This document shows positions 23,512-37,079 of a stretch of 64,000 bases of DNA, one piece after another. The stretch is from Calliopsis andreniformis (taxonomy: Eukaryota > Arthropoda > Insecta > Hymenoptera > Andrenidae), in NCBI RefSeq assembly GCF_051401765.1, contig NC_135071.1, positions 8,844,961 through 8,908,960 of the forward strand, read 5' to 3'. The position numbers and the translations under genes were made by a program. The notes under the pieces were generated by a model. It did not search any database. It was not told the DNA's origin and saw only the letters and a list, made by a program, of their open reading frames with translations. Position 1 is the stretch's first letter. Every line of letters begins with the position of its first letter.

Positions 23512-26455
23512 GCTGATTCAGTTTCACCCTCTTGTTTATGTCAATTGATGACAACAACATTTATTTCCAGCTGCATTTAAATATTGAACACTTTCCTGCA
23601 AAACTGATTTTATTTTATTGAATTTTGTTATCGTGGGCTACTCAAGTCTGGCTTCCTCGAGTTATCGACTGATATCGATTCTTGTTTTTGTTTCACAATA
23701 TTGCGCCAAGGGGTTTTTGAAACGTTGTGCAGGTATAAGAAAATTTGATATCCAGAAATTGTGGTGATTAAAATTCAAGCTCTACGTATTCTATGCTAAT
23801 ATTTCCATATATTTAATAAATATGTATATTTATTTTTTGATACTGCCTTTCTGGAATTATGTTTCTTGATATTATTCTTTTCCTAAGGTTCCAAATTTAG
23901 ATAAATTTCCACACACTTATATCTATCTTGTGATGAGAAATTATTTTAAAGTTAAGTTTATTTCCCATAATTGTTAATTAATTTATAAAAACATTAAGTA
24001 GTGATATATGTTTGAGTAAAACAAACTTAGAACTTGAAGTTTCAAAAATTTACTTTCATCTAAATTCAAAATTCATTATATCAAAAAATTAGAATTTTGT
24101 GTATTTCACAAAATAGTTTAACTTACAGATAATTTTATTTAAAAAATCAATCACCTTTAAGGAGACTATGTAAACAAACCAGAGTCCTTAATTGTTGTTT
24201 CACCATCAATAGCTTTCACAAATTACAATACTATTAATTAATCATATTCTCCAATATTACTACCATAACCACAAATAATATTTCTCAAACATGCAAAGTG
24301 AATAGCAATAGACTACTCGAATAGAACAAATAAAATTATTAATCAATTTATTTATCTTACGGTTCGCTAATTAAGTCAATGCTATGAATCGACTTAATTT
24401 TTCGCCTCAATTATTTTCAATTCTGCTGTAATTCTTTTATTAAGAGCTTGTCGATCATTAGGAGCGAAAAACAGTATTGAACAGCACCCACGACGTGAAA
24501 TTAAATGCCGTAAAACCACGAAGCAAGGGACAATAAGGTTCGAAAGGGATGGGTACTGGCGACGATTTGATCGATTATCTTGAGAGCTCGATGTTACTTA
24601 TCATTCGAAGCCACGTTTCCGGTGGAAATACGTGTCGGAAATTACACCTTCCGCGTGTTACATCCGAGTCGCTAATACGCGCGGATAATTAGAGAACCAG
24701 TCACGAGATGGTAACGCGCGTGGAAATTACCAGTGATCTGATGGACAACGAATCAGCTATGATAGTTTTCATGAGTAAATGAAATGTGGTGGTGAATCTA
24801 CTCGGGAGCAGATAAACACACCCTTCCTTCACACTCTGACAGTGTTCGCACATGTAACCAATGATGAGGCTAACTGAAGGGTTCAGAGGATGCAGGTGTT
24901 AATAGGATAAAGGCGTCTAGAGTCGCTTATATAGCATATAATATCCCTATTCGCAAATAAAAAATAAATGTTGGTATCTCTTGGTGAAGATCGAAGTAGA
25001 ATCGAAATATACGATGTAAGTGTATTTTTATATTATTATTGGTCAGTAATATCTACTACTAATAATAATATTCCTTCTGCATCAAATACTTGTAGTAATA
25101 TTTAGAAAATAATAAGAAGTATAGAATTGGTACGTAATTCAAGAATTTAGTAAATATATTAATAATAAATAAAGTAAAAGAATATTTTTTTCTAAAGGTT
25201 TAAGAATGGTGAAATGTAGGAATAAATTTGATATAATAAAGAATAGTAAATATTGTATAAGTAATACAATAAATATGGAGTTCTAGAAATGCTTTAATTT
25301 CATTTTCCGAATTTTAATAATGGTAGTTCATTGGGAAAAGGATTTTTTTATACATATCTCAGTGGTAGCAAAAACAGGGATAATTTTTTAACACAACTCT
25401 ACAGTGTAGTTTCTGTTTCAAGATTTTTCATGTCCTCTGTCGTTTCATTCTTTGTGACCACTACGCCAGTATGCAGAGGAGTCACGAATTGTGTGTGCAT
25501 TCGTATTCCAGCTGTTCGGCTGGTTAAATTTACGACCTTTGTTCTTTTCTCGTTTCCTGGAACTACGAAGGTACATACTAACAAGTAGGAAGGGGTACAA
25601 CTAAATTAAATGTTCCTGTATCATCGAAATATTTTGTCCTCCATTTGTCAACAGGGATGTTCTACAAGAACAGAACAAATAGTAATGTTACCAAACAAAT
25701 GCTAATATTGAACGTATAAAGCAGACGATTGTAAAAAAATTAGATAAGAAACTCACAAAAATATTGCATATGCTTAACTTTTTACAATTAATTTTAAGCA
25801 AATTTAAGGTTCAGGTTGGTTTTCAATATAAACAACTAAGTTGATTCGATTCTCACACAGGTAGCCTAAATTATGTTTCCTCCTTCTAATAGGACCGTGC
25901 GTGCGTAAACCATGCCAGACAGCAAAAGGTTTCATAGTAAATCACCCAACCCTTCCCAATCTACAACATTGGTCATGTAACCCTTTCTTTCGGTGGAAAT
26001 ACATATAGTATGTTTTTCTGTTCCCCCTTTCTAATATTTTAAATTGAAACATTAGAAAGAGCAAATACTGGCGTGCAGACTATCAGTGTCATTTGAGTGT
26101 TTGATCGCTGTCATTTATACTATAATTCATTAAATTAAACTTTAAACTTTAAAAATTCACTTACGATATACAAAAAGGGAGAGCTCAAACATATTTCATC
26201 ATATCTATTATTAAGTGAGTAATTCAAATACAAATTATAATAATTAAAAATTGAAATATGTATCAATTTGTTTCCATCTCCTCTGTTATACCATTTATTA
26301 AAATTTGAACTTAAATATGATAAAAATTCTAATATACATTACTAAGCCCTTAACTATATACATGGAGTCTAACAGATTCTACGTGATAGGCACGTAGTGA
26401 TTCTTCGTGAAAAATTGAGACAGAATAACTTCCAACTCAATTTCCTCCGAGCATC
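23512..26455. other. AT-rich stretch with a modest GC rise
   Basis: Mostly AT-rich and featureless. From about 24480 to 24760 the sequence becomes richer in GC and CpG (GGTGGAAATACGTGTCGG; AATACGCGCGGATAATTAG), resembling the other islands on a smaller scale. No gene is supported. Confidence 0.45.
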
Positions 26456-26459
26456 ATAT

Positions 26460-27140
26460 TCATAACACTTTCATCCTCAGAACCTTCAATTTCAGACGAC
26501 CCCAAACACATCCATAACCACTACCCCCGCAGTTCAAACTGATCATCATCACGCCTCCGCGAATCAAACGCTCCGATGCTCCAACTTTTTCCACGTATCT
26601 AAAAAACAGGGGAGATTGCGAGTCCGTCGACAGGTGACTCATCCCCAGTGAAAGGAAATAAAGACGAACGGTGTCAACAGATAAACTTGTATCGGTCGCG
26701 GCGCGACACGCGCGATTGTAAAACGTCCGTTTACGCAACGAGAGCGTAGCAACGTCACGAAACGGGATCATCAGTTGCAAAACGCAATTTCCACGCGACA
26801 CTCGCCACGAAAGCTTCGCGTTCCACTGGAGGAAGCTCACCTGCTGAGCCAGGTTAATTGCAGATCGCGCTGGGTCGTTCTGCGAAGTCGACCGATTGCT
26901 GGACCGCGGCGCAGGACCAACCCAGAGGTCCTTCGTTGCACGCAGAAACGAAAAAATGACTTAACCCGGTCATTAGCGGCGCGGGCAAACAGTTTCCTTT
27001 TGGGCTGGCTGCGAGATCATTAGGAGGATTTGAGCCAGGAAAAAGAAAGGATTACATTCCACGGGACTGACGCGTACAAAAGGCTGAATTCGAAAAGGCT
27101 GTGGTCGCGTCTTTAATTTCCTTTGTGCGCCGCTTTGTGG
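26460..27140. other. GC-rich island
   Basis: CpG-rich block with open frames on both strands (- strand 126 codons, 26460-26840; + strand 82 codons, 26775-27023). None has a recognisable domain. It holds several GCGCG and CACGCG words around 26695-26730. Regulatory DNA or an unannotated exon are both possible. Confidence 0.4.
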
Positions 27141-28959
27141 AATAGACAGCGGCACAATGAAGGTTAACGATATACCAATTAGAGTTTCGTAGGTCTGCAG
27201 GAGGGGCCTGGGAAAGCGTGTTGCTCTCTCTCCATTTCGCGATAGCTCGACCTATTTACCGTTGTCGCTAATATTTTAGATCGGTCTTTTTCACTTCTCA
27301 CGACCAGCTGCTATTTTGCACCTCGAATTATGTATACATTTGTTTGTGCTTCGTTGAGTCCCAAGTGGCCCGATTTATTTGCCACGGGATACGAAGTAGC
27401 AAACCAGTCTGCTTAATGTTGAAACCCAACTGCCCTTTCTGGTGTATCAGGTTGCTTCACTGTCAGGCTGGATGGAGAAAATGTCTTGAATTGCTACTCT
27501 GTTATAGTAAACCGAATTGGTTGAGGGTTTTCGATGCTTCTTACCATTAATGAGACATTTCTGTATGTTTCTAGACAGTTATTATGTGGAAGTAACTGAG
27601 AGATGAGTAGGGTAGAAGCAGATACTAATAATAGTTTATGGGAGAATATTCTATTTCAAGTAAATGACTAAAGGAAGTTGAGAATTATTAACACATATCA
27701 TCGTTACTTTGAATTCCCAATATTTGTCAGGAATATTTGTAATACACTAAATATACTAATTCTGGTAATATCTATATTAAAGTATCTTAATATTTACTAG
27801 TTTTTTAGCCAACTATAATACACTTCGAGTTTTATGTAAATTGATAAATGTGTTAATTAATCATGAGGCGATTACAGGAGTGGAGAATGCGACAAATCTG
27901 GAAAAGTGGCTTGACAATGAAAGTGTTCTATGTACGTGGACAGAGATAGTGTTCAGGTACAGGTTGGATAAAATTTAAAAGATGCTTCTAAATATCAAAA
28001 TAGAATAAAAATCAAGCATACTGAAATTGCAGTTAAGTCTTTGTTTGCCAATTATAAGCGTTTAACAATTAGTGAAATCCGCCTGAAACTCAGCAAATCG
28101 AATGGCACCATTGCTAGCAAAACTCGTGGCAGGGATCAAGCCATGGAGAGCAGTGATTATCATAACCATTATCCGAGTCGAGAGTCGTAGAATTCCAGTG
28201 CAGCACAATGGTTGAAAAGCTCATAAACTGTACCAAACTTCACTTGTTAATATGCGAGTGAAAAAACTTGCATATGTGGGGGATTAAGTATAAACGATGT
28301 AAAATCTTCTATTCTTTTCATTTTTCAGTCCATATCTCTTAAATATGGTACGTATTTTCGTACTACCCTTAAATCTCAGCTTTTAAGACTTTTTTAGAGT
28401 AATAAAATTAACTATTCTTTTCTTTGGTTTAATTAGCATTAGTTTTCAGGTATTTGTGTGTAATTCAGGTGTAAGTAATGTGTCCAAAATGTAGACTCAC
28501 TGTAATTATAAATATAATTAATCAAAGCTAAATAAATATAATAAAAACTAAATACAGTATTGTGTGAAGAACGTTATGATCTAAAAAATGTAAATGAAAT
28601 TCGTAACTCGAATTTCAGAATACCTATTGGAACTATCCAAACATTTCACCTCAAACTTATGCAACAAGGAAAACAAAATCTACCAGGTCCCTGTGAATAG
28701 AAAGCCGTTAGAAAAAGAAGACAAACAGCGCTAGGCAAGTTGCCTCCAAAGACATCACAGTCAAAAATCCCATCTATCTTAACAAAAAAATTCGCCTTCT
28801 GTTTGGCGTAATAATTAGCGCGAGTTCTTACAGCTTAACATTTGTTTCTCCTCCATTCCTTCTACCGTTACTCAGCTGTCCATAAATTGAGGTCGAAAAA
28901 GAAGGACTTCCGACGATTAACACGGCGAACTTGAAAGTCGAGACAGCCTTTTTCGTTCA

Positions 28960-29660
28960 CTGAGGGAACCGATGCTACCGTCGCGCCTCCAAAGATGAGC
29001 CCGATTTAAATGCCTCTGACCAAGCTCGCGGTTTAAAGAACGCGGCCAGATTTAAAGGTACTCGACACTGCGTCTGGCAGATCTCAACCCCCAGAGGCTG
29101 TCGACGATTATCCATGGACCTGGCCGAGCCTGATCAGCGCCACGAGCCGTCAACTGCCTAGGGACAGTTCCCAGAATCCGTAATCCCGGTAATTTTCGAA
29201 ATCGAAACCTACTGAAAGCGATCCTAAGCGGTCAAAGAGCTGGAGAAACGAGGAATATATTTATCTTGCGGAAGGCCTTGGAGAATGAAAACACCAGGAT
29301 GGTGGCAGCAGGTGTTCCTGGCCAACAAAACGAGCACGAGCTCTGGGGAAGAGGTAGGTCGGAGGAGAGGGCGAGGTGTTCGGGGAGGTGGAGAAAGAAG
29401 AAGAAATCCCGTGGAGTCCTCGCGATATGATCCTGTTTAAAGATAATGGCTGTGAGGTAGACGCGTGCCAGCTGGGTAATGCTTTTGGGCCTGATTTTTA
29501 TTCGTTCCTTTCTTCTGGGCACGCAATCCGAGGGCAGATGGCTCGCCACCTTACCTTCGCCTCTTAAGGCCGATTCACGTGACCACGAGAAAAAGGTGAA
29601 CGACACCCTTCCCCTTCAGTCCCCTTCTCTATCGTGGGTCCGCTCACGCGCTTGCACCAA
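28960..29660. other. GC-rich island
   Basis: A block of raised GC in which a 124-codon - strand frame (29232-29606) overlaps + frames of 63 and 86 codons. Several GATTTAAA words sit at its left side (29001-29058: GCCCGATTTAAATGCC, GCGGTTTAAAGAACGCGG, CCAGATTTAAAGG), an interesting spacing for homeodomain or MEF2-like binding. No protein family is recognised. Confidence 0.4.
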
Positions 29661-30392
29661 CTTTTCCCTAATTTTTTCCTCTAAACCTCCAAATATTCAT
29701 ATTATTCCGTTATTTTCTTGGAACTTCAGAGTACGATAAATGTGGAATATTAATCGAGGGACGTCGTGTTTTTATTTTTGTTTTTGTCTATCTATTTTCG
29801 GGTGGTTGAAGGTTTTTTGTGTAGCGTCATGATGCTAAACAGAATTAGTAATTATAATTGTAGTGTATTTAGTTATTTTTTATCGATCACAATACAATTC
29901 TTCAGCAGACATTGAGTAGATAGTACTTGTCACCTGCATCGATTGAGTAAATATATTCAACAAATGATTATTTTACCAAGTTTACAATTAACAATGAAAT
30001 TTCCAATTGCAACTAAATTCAGTTACAATTGATAGTAGTAGCAATAAAATGAATCAATTAGATTTTTTATTTTTTACAACAAAATTTCAATTTTCATTGA
30101 ATGCAGTAAAATATAATCAATTTGTAATAATTTTGATGTTTCTGAAGCTGTGAACTTTAAACTGTAGCTGCAAAAAAAGCGTTTTCCCTTTAATTCATTC
30201 GTAGTGCTGCGAATAAAGATAACTCTGATTAGTATCTTTACTGAACGAATAACGAATACAAATTCTTAATCTTTCATTCAAATTTTGAAATTTTTATTTA
30301 GATAAAATTTTTTCCATCTTTAGACCACAGTAGATCTCGAACGATCCCAGAGTGGTCATATAGTAAAGTTGTCTTAAAGTGGTCTCAAGGTA

Positions 30393-30535
30393 GTCCCACA
30401 TTGGTCCCACATTGGTCCCACATTGGTCCCACAGTGGTCCCACATTGGTCCCACATTGGTCCCACAGTGGTCCCACATTGGTCCCACATTGGTCCCACAT
30501 TGGTCCCACATTGGTCCCACATTGGTCCCACATTA
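30393..30535. repeat. 11-bp minisatellite, 13 units
   Basis: Thirteen near-perfect tandem copies of GTCCCACATTG. Units 4 and 7 carry the same single change (GTCCCACAGTG) and the last unit ends in A. Decayed units extend on both sides, from about 30345 (AGTGGTCATATAG, AGTGGTCTCAAGG) to about 30558 (GCCCTACCCTG, GCTCCACTCTG). Because 11 is not a multiple of 3, three units (33 bp) form the coding cycle, so frames stay open on both strands and yield WSHIGPTLVPH-type peptides. These are artefacts of the repeat. Confidence 0.95.
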
Positions 30536-32239
30536 GCCCTACCCTGGCTCCACTCTGGAGCAAAAAAATATTTAGAAATCGATATATTACTTTTATTTTT
30601 AAATGAAATTAATATCTAACTTTGCTAAATAATTGTAACTATGTTTTATAAAGTTTGCAGTGAGATAACACGTTTGTTAGAAGTTTTCTACAGGATATTT
30701 TTGAATACTTTATTAAAGTGCTTTAAAAACGAAAATAATTCTTTTAGTCCATTTACCCTGCGATACCATTCAAATTACATGTAAAATATTTGTTCGTCAA
30801 CACAATTAAAAATTATTAGGCACAATACTTGTACTGTACAATATTTATAAGTATCAAAATATTGCATATCTACAACATTTTTCGTAAACGTAATATGTAT
30901 CCACGTTTTATGCACGCGATACTTATAAATACAAAGTATTGCGATTTTTCAAATAACTTTTGTCATTCAACTGTGACATGAAACAGCAAGCTTTTATCCA
31001 CTCACTAATATACAGAACATTTCGAAACATTATGTTGTAGTTTATCACGCTATAACTCAACCCATTGCACGATTGCAACTCTTAAGGGTTCATTCTCCTA
31101 CAATCGTGAAAAATTGTGCGTCTTATATGGAACCAATCGTTTTTTATTTCCCTGCTTTAGCCCCAGTGGCTTGATGAATTTAAATATAAATGCAAATCAA
31201 TCCAATATCGCTGGTAACGGTGAATGACAGTTGTAAAGTCTCGAGACTCGTGTAAATGGCGTTTAGTGGCTTCTAGAGACCATATACCGGGTGTCCCTCT
31301 CAAAAATAACTTAAGAATAAATTTTGAAAGTCAGAAACTTCAGATGTGGGACGCTCTCACATTTGATAATCTTCAGATGCTTCTAAAATCATATTTTATC
31401 AATCTAAGTATACTTATTTCTAGATCGCGGATGTTATGCAAATTCAAATTTTCATAAGTGTCGTTAAAGAAATGGAAACGACCTTAAAATCTGTTTCAGT
31501 CTTGAAGTATTATGCGTACTTTACTTTTGACATTTTTTTACATTTCTGTATATTGTATGCATTCTACATTACACTACATTCTACACTACAAATTTTACAT
31601 AAGTGCATAGAGATTTGCAGTACTTTATAGAGGTATGATCTAAGGGAAATAAAATACATTTTTGAGTACTATTACGGATTTTATTGAAGCTTCGATATAT
31701 CAAAGGGTTTTTCAAAATTTCGTAAATTGTCGATTTTAAAACTACTTAAAGTATAGTGCAAATTGATTTTTTTCAAGAAGTACAACTTCTGAACTAGCAA
31801 CCTTATAAGAATGAATTTTGAAGTATTTAAAGTGAAGATATAGGATTAATAAGTTATGATTCTTATTCTTATAATCAGTGAGAATTATCCCTGTATCCCA
31901 TAAAGTACTAGAATTATCAACACCATCAATATATTTCATATCATATATCATAACAAAACCAGATCCATCAAATTGTATCGTCTGTACAGTGCATAAAATA
32001 AAAGTATAAAAAATAAACTAATCGATTCTAATCCATCTTTCCAGAAAGGCAATATCGACGAACTGATATCTACGCCCTAACAGTCACCATCACGTATCAG
32101 GCACAGATTTTGAGTAGGTACAACAGAAAAAAGGTTGTACTGGGGCTGTGAATCAGATACATGTATCCTCTCCTTTTTCATCCTGTGCCATATGTACCCG
32201 GTTTCCTTCATCTTTCTAAGCCCCTTCCTGGCTTCTCAC

Positions 32240-32560
32240 TACATAGGGCGTGCCAGTAAATCGTACCAACACGCGTGCACCCAGCCAGCCTGCAGGTAAA
32301 CAAGTAGAATCTTATATACGCCTGTACACACCAAGCCGTACCTGCACGCACACGCGCGCGGAAAAGGATTAATCGCCAAAAGAGGCAGGTGCTGAGAAAG
32401 CGACAGCTGCGGATTCGCGATCTTCTTTTATCCGAAGAAGCCGAGGCTTTAACCCGTTCCTTTTTATCCTAATAGGCCGCGGGTTTATAGAGGCTCTGGC
32501 CCCGTACGCGTCCAATGAATATCGAAGGAAAAAGGGGGAACGTATCTGTCGCTTCCATAC
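32240..32560. other. GC-rich segment with E-box and GGATTAATC sites
   Basis: Contains CACACGCGCGCGG, a perfect GGATTAATCG (bicoid/Otx-type homeodomain core flanked by its reverse) near 32367, and GCAGGTGC (E-box) near 32385. Clustered sites of this kind would suit an enhancer, but binding is inferred from short words only. Confidence 0.35.
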
Positions 32561-32621
32561 GGCAGATAAATATTCATCGATCTGCCGAAAGACAAGGATC
32601 CTTATGACGAATGTGCCTATA

Positions 32622-32660
32622 CAGGGTGTCCTTTCAGCATTCCGTCAAGTTTCACTCGAA
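32622..32660. mobile_element. Solo CAGGGTGTCC end
   Basis: TATACAGGGTGTCCTTTCAG has the TA plus CAGGGTGTCC signature of the MITE ends at 13218, 17437 and 38165, but no inverted partner was found within about 600 bp. Probably a truncated element. Confidence 0.4.
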
Positions 32661-34890
32661 CGTTTCATTGGTATTAGGATCAGGTGAATATGAAACGTCT
32701 GTTGTTTTATATTATCGATAAATAGCTCCGTTTTTTTTCTTTTTTTTTTCAAATGAATTGCAATACGTAATGATAATTTGCTGAAGTTGGGTATGGAGGG
32801 GTGGTTCTTGGATAATCATTTTAGAAAAGAGAAAATTCATGGAAGATTGATACAAGGTAGTTGATCCACATTTCATCATGCTAACATTTAAAATTTGTAA
32901 TATTTCTAAAGACATCTGTAGTAAAATTATTGAATGTTTCATAAAGACGATTTTTAATTATAGTTTAGAACAAAATAGTGAAAGGCTGCAACTGGCGAAA
33001 GTACGATACCCGGGATACGCAGAGATTCAGAGATTACTGGTCAAATTGAAAGGATTGTCTGCGCTAGTATTAAATTTGTGGACAAGATAAGACAGGTCTT
33101 ACTAAACATATTGTAATTTTTTTTTTAAATTATAAATTAATGAATTTTTCATGAATGGCGAATTTCGAAGCTCTGGCAAAATTCTGGTCATCTACCTTAT
33201 GATTAGATGGGGTAATTTAATGAATAGAAAAAGTCTTATAAATCAACGACAATTGATGTCAATATTTAAGCATCAATCAATTTGTATACTATCATATTTA
33301 TCTGACACAGTATCTACAAATTGTTAGTCATTTAAATCAATACAGAACTTTTTAAATAACCAAACATAAACATTCACAAATGAGGAGAGTTAAGATAGGT
33401 AGGTGTTGATGGCTTGATGAACTTTAAAGGTCAAAAATCTTTTTTAAGAGATATCAAGAAAGAAAATCAATAAAAGTACCGAAAACAATTGTTACATTTT
33501 TATTATGTAAAATCAACAGAAGTTTTTCTCGTAAATACTAATCTTAATGGTGATAGGTTAATTTTTTATTATTAGAACGCTGTGAATTAATGGTAAAGCT
33601 TAACCAATTATTTTGGAAACACCTCTTATAACAGTGACATTTTATTAGAAAGGATACGGTTAATCATCATCAATTACGTTGCAATTTATATTCCTTTTTC
33701 AGATCGAATTAAAATTCCTTCTGATATGTTTTTTAAGGGGACAATTAGTCACTGCTGTCACTTTCATGGAAACGAAAGTTTTGTTAAAACTTACGTTAAG
33801 CGGAAATTCAAAGGGAAAAAATTCTATAACATGTTCTTTTTATTTTTACTTTTTGCATGTTGCAAAATAATTGTTAAATCTTTATCTTATCATTTTATTG
33901 ATTTTTCTTCAGACACGAATACATACCCATGCAATTAATAAAATGAGAAAAGAAGTAACGTATATTTGTCCTGTGTCCAGCAAGTAATATTATTTTATAA
34001 TTGGGTACTATTACTTATTTTAATTACTTTAGAATGGGGTTTTACAGTGATAAAACGACTCTCATATACCATTCGCGATAATATTAATAATTTGCATAAA
34101 ATGTATCTTGAAATCAATTGCAGAGACACCGTGAACGGCTAATAATCCCATTTAAATAAATGCTACACTGACCAGGGTGCTGTTAGCGGTACTTCTTTTT
34201 ATGCAAACTACGCTGGAACACCTGACAGTAGTTCATTCTTTAACTGGTTTTTATTTGTACTTTTATCGTGTATGCTGTCCAATTTTTGCTAATCGGTGTA
34301 AAATATCTTATTTACCCTACAAGATAATTTAATTTTTCTTTTTTGAGACTATTGCCTCGCTCGGAATGTTAATGTTATGTTTATAGAACACATGATTGTA
34401 GGTGGCCAAGCATATACAAAATATGAATGTTAATCTATATATATGAATATAACAGAGATAAGAAAATGAAACTACTTTCAAGAGAGACTAAAAAATTGCC
34501 AACTGTTAGGCTACTTTTTAAACGATATTAAATATTTTAATTTCGAAAAGAGTCCAAAAATAAATATTTTTTCAAGTAGTAAAGAGACATTAGTCAATTT
34601 AGTTTATTAGTCTATAAGTAAACTATTAATTTGTAATATCTTTTTTAAATTTATAGTTGTTGAACGTGCAGAATATTTCGTAGACCCTGATTTTTAAAAT
34701 TATCTGAACTGTTAAAACGTATGTTGAAGTAGAAAATTTGTATTTTTAATTTGAATACGATTTTTGACATATAAACAGTACAAATTTCTTGTTATATAGT
34801 GATGGTACAGTAGCAGCTAAAATGAAGTTAAAAATTATAATTTGAATATTTAATCTACTCGGAAGTTATTAATACTTAAATATTAGATAG

Positions 34891-34976
34891 AATTTTATAT
34901 TCTTTATAAAAATTAAATATTACATATATTAAATATTACATATATTTAATTTTATATCCTTTATAAAAATTAAATT
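34891..34976. repeat. Short AT-rich direct duplication
   Basis: ATTTTATATTCTTTATAAAA near 34891 recurs as ATTTTATATCCTTTATAAAA near 34949, with two copies of TTAAATATTACATATAT between them. Local replication slippage is the simplest explanation. Confidence 0.7.
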
Positions 34977-35389
34977 GCATGAGATACAACAAAATGTATT
35001 AAGACCCTTTTTTTATATTTTTGCCCGTCAATGCATCCTTAAAATGACAGAATCCTCTTTTGATTGTTAGTTTACCACTTAACTATGTTAACTTTAAGGT
35101 ATTATTATTGCAAAATGGAAGTAAATTAGACATTACGTCATACATCATTTTGTGTTCCATTCGAGCTTCCCTAATATCCTTTAAAATATGATATTACGTA
35201 TATTGTTTATATTACACCAATGAACCACGTATATTGTTTACACCCTGTAAACACAATGCCCACAGTCATAAAGCAGTGAAAGATAGCATCGCACCTCTGT
35301 GAGAATCAAACCCAAAGGAATGAAGAAGCATGCCAAGTATAAATATCATTCGACCATGTTATGACAAAGTGTATTTGTAGTGCACCTGA

Positions 35390-35720
35390 CGTCAGCACAT
35401 CCCTTAAAAGTTACTTTTTTCTCACTTTAGATGCGCAGCGTCCACCGCGGGCCACTTTGCACAAGTTACATTCGGTCCCGTACATCGTATGGCCATTTGT
35501 TCGTGCCCGAACCACGTGTTACATACGTTTGTGCTTTGTTACCCTCCTCGTCCTCATCTTTCTCCTTTTGATCGACTTTCTTGTACGCACCGCGTGACGA
35601 TAAATACTCTGCACACGAAAACTTCGGGTCAATAACAGCTGGCAAACAAGCGAACACAATTGTTGTGCAATAATCGCGGGGAGGTTTTAACCGTGGCTTT
35701 GGTGCAACGCGACTGGACGA
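35390..35720. other. Moderately GC-rich segment
   Basis: A 78-codon + frame (35361-35597) encodes a hydrophobic tail (LLVLIFLLLIDFLV) without other support. The segment includes CCACGTGTTAC, a perfect CACGTG E-box, near 35513. No gene is called. Confidence 0.35.
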
Positions 35721-37079
35721 CGGAATCGGAAGTTGAGAATTAAGGATCAGTTTTGATTATGGTTTTCGTGTCACGTGAAAGGAAGAAACAAAAGTGGGTC
35801 GTTAAGAAAGTGTTCCTATGTTTCCTACCTGTTCCTCGGCCCATGTTCAGATCCTCGAATTGATATTCTGATTCGTTTTTAATAGGCGGCCTTTCCAAGC
35901 CGTGAAATTTCAATACATTTATTGAAGTTTATAAAAGATCGTGTTAAACGAGAATTAAATTATATTTTAAGTCAGCGTTATTTTCGTCAATCAGAATTTT
36001 GAATCTATATTTTTTCAAACATAAAAATGTTTATATAAGATTTTTAGTATCGCTTTTAATAACTTTTGTCGGAATATATTTTTGTTAGAGATCCTAACAA
36101 TTTGGAAGACAATACATTTGTTACAGAAAGAAACACATATCTAAATTCAATGCATGTTGTGTTGTACTGAATTTTGTTTAATATAATTGTTTGTAAAGAT
36201 TAGGGGAAGTCCTAAAGTTTCTTTATAAAGACAAAAAAAAAATAAAAACAAAACTTTAATAATACACAGTGTTTACTGAATCAATGATAACTTTTCTCAA
36301 TTTTCAATGCAAATATTAACAATTAATGAAAAACAGAGAAAATTATGCATACATATATTAGTATATACTTTACATTAAAAAATGCAATTGTTTTAATCCG
36401 GTAAATGAGTGTACACTCTTAATGAATTTTATTGTCATATCTTATCTTACACGCTAATCCCTTAAAGATCAGTTTAACGATTATTTCAATTTCCAAAAGT
36501 GAAGCAACTGGGTGACCATCTGATATGCCTTGATCAATCATATTAATACTCATAGGCAAATATCACGTATGTTATAAAAATAAAATTTTATAGTAGTTCA
36601 AAAAACTAATTATTTAACTTTTATATTTATTATCTTTAGTCTACTGAGTATAACGAAAAGTATGAAAAACTACTTTTGCGAGTTTCTTATACATTATATG
36701 TTAGGATTTTAAGTATCCCACGTGCTTATCGTACATCTACTTATAGTATCAACCACTACTTAACTGTTATCCAGTATTGATTAATCAACTGCTGGACAAT
36801 ACAAACGAAATTTTTTATCTGTAATCTTAATCTGTTGTCAAGAAGCAAAAAATTGTACTTTTATAAAAAAGACATTAAATGTGTTATTTGCAAGGAATTA
36901 TTGAACGAAGATTGGCCGTAGTAATGAAATGTAAAAGTTAGACAAATACACAGATCAGGAAAACATTAATTGTTTCACTTGTGATACATAATTATCCATT
37001 TTCAAAACTAACCCACAAAATGGATGTTCTACATTCTAGATTCTAAAGCATCCAAAATTTAAGTCTTATAAACATTCTG

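Noticed and set aside
30294..30619. Overlapping repeat-peptide open frames on both strands
   Set aside because: They are produced by the 11-bp minisatellite reading open in every frame and do not indicate a protein.
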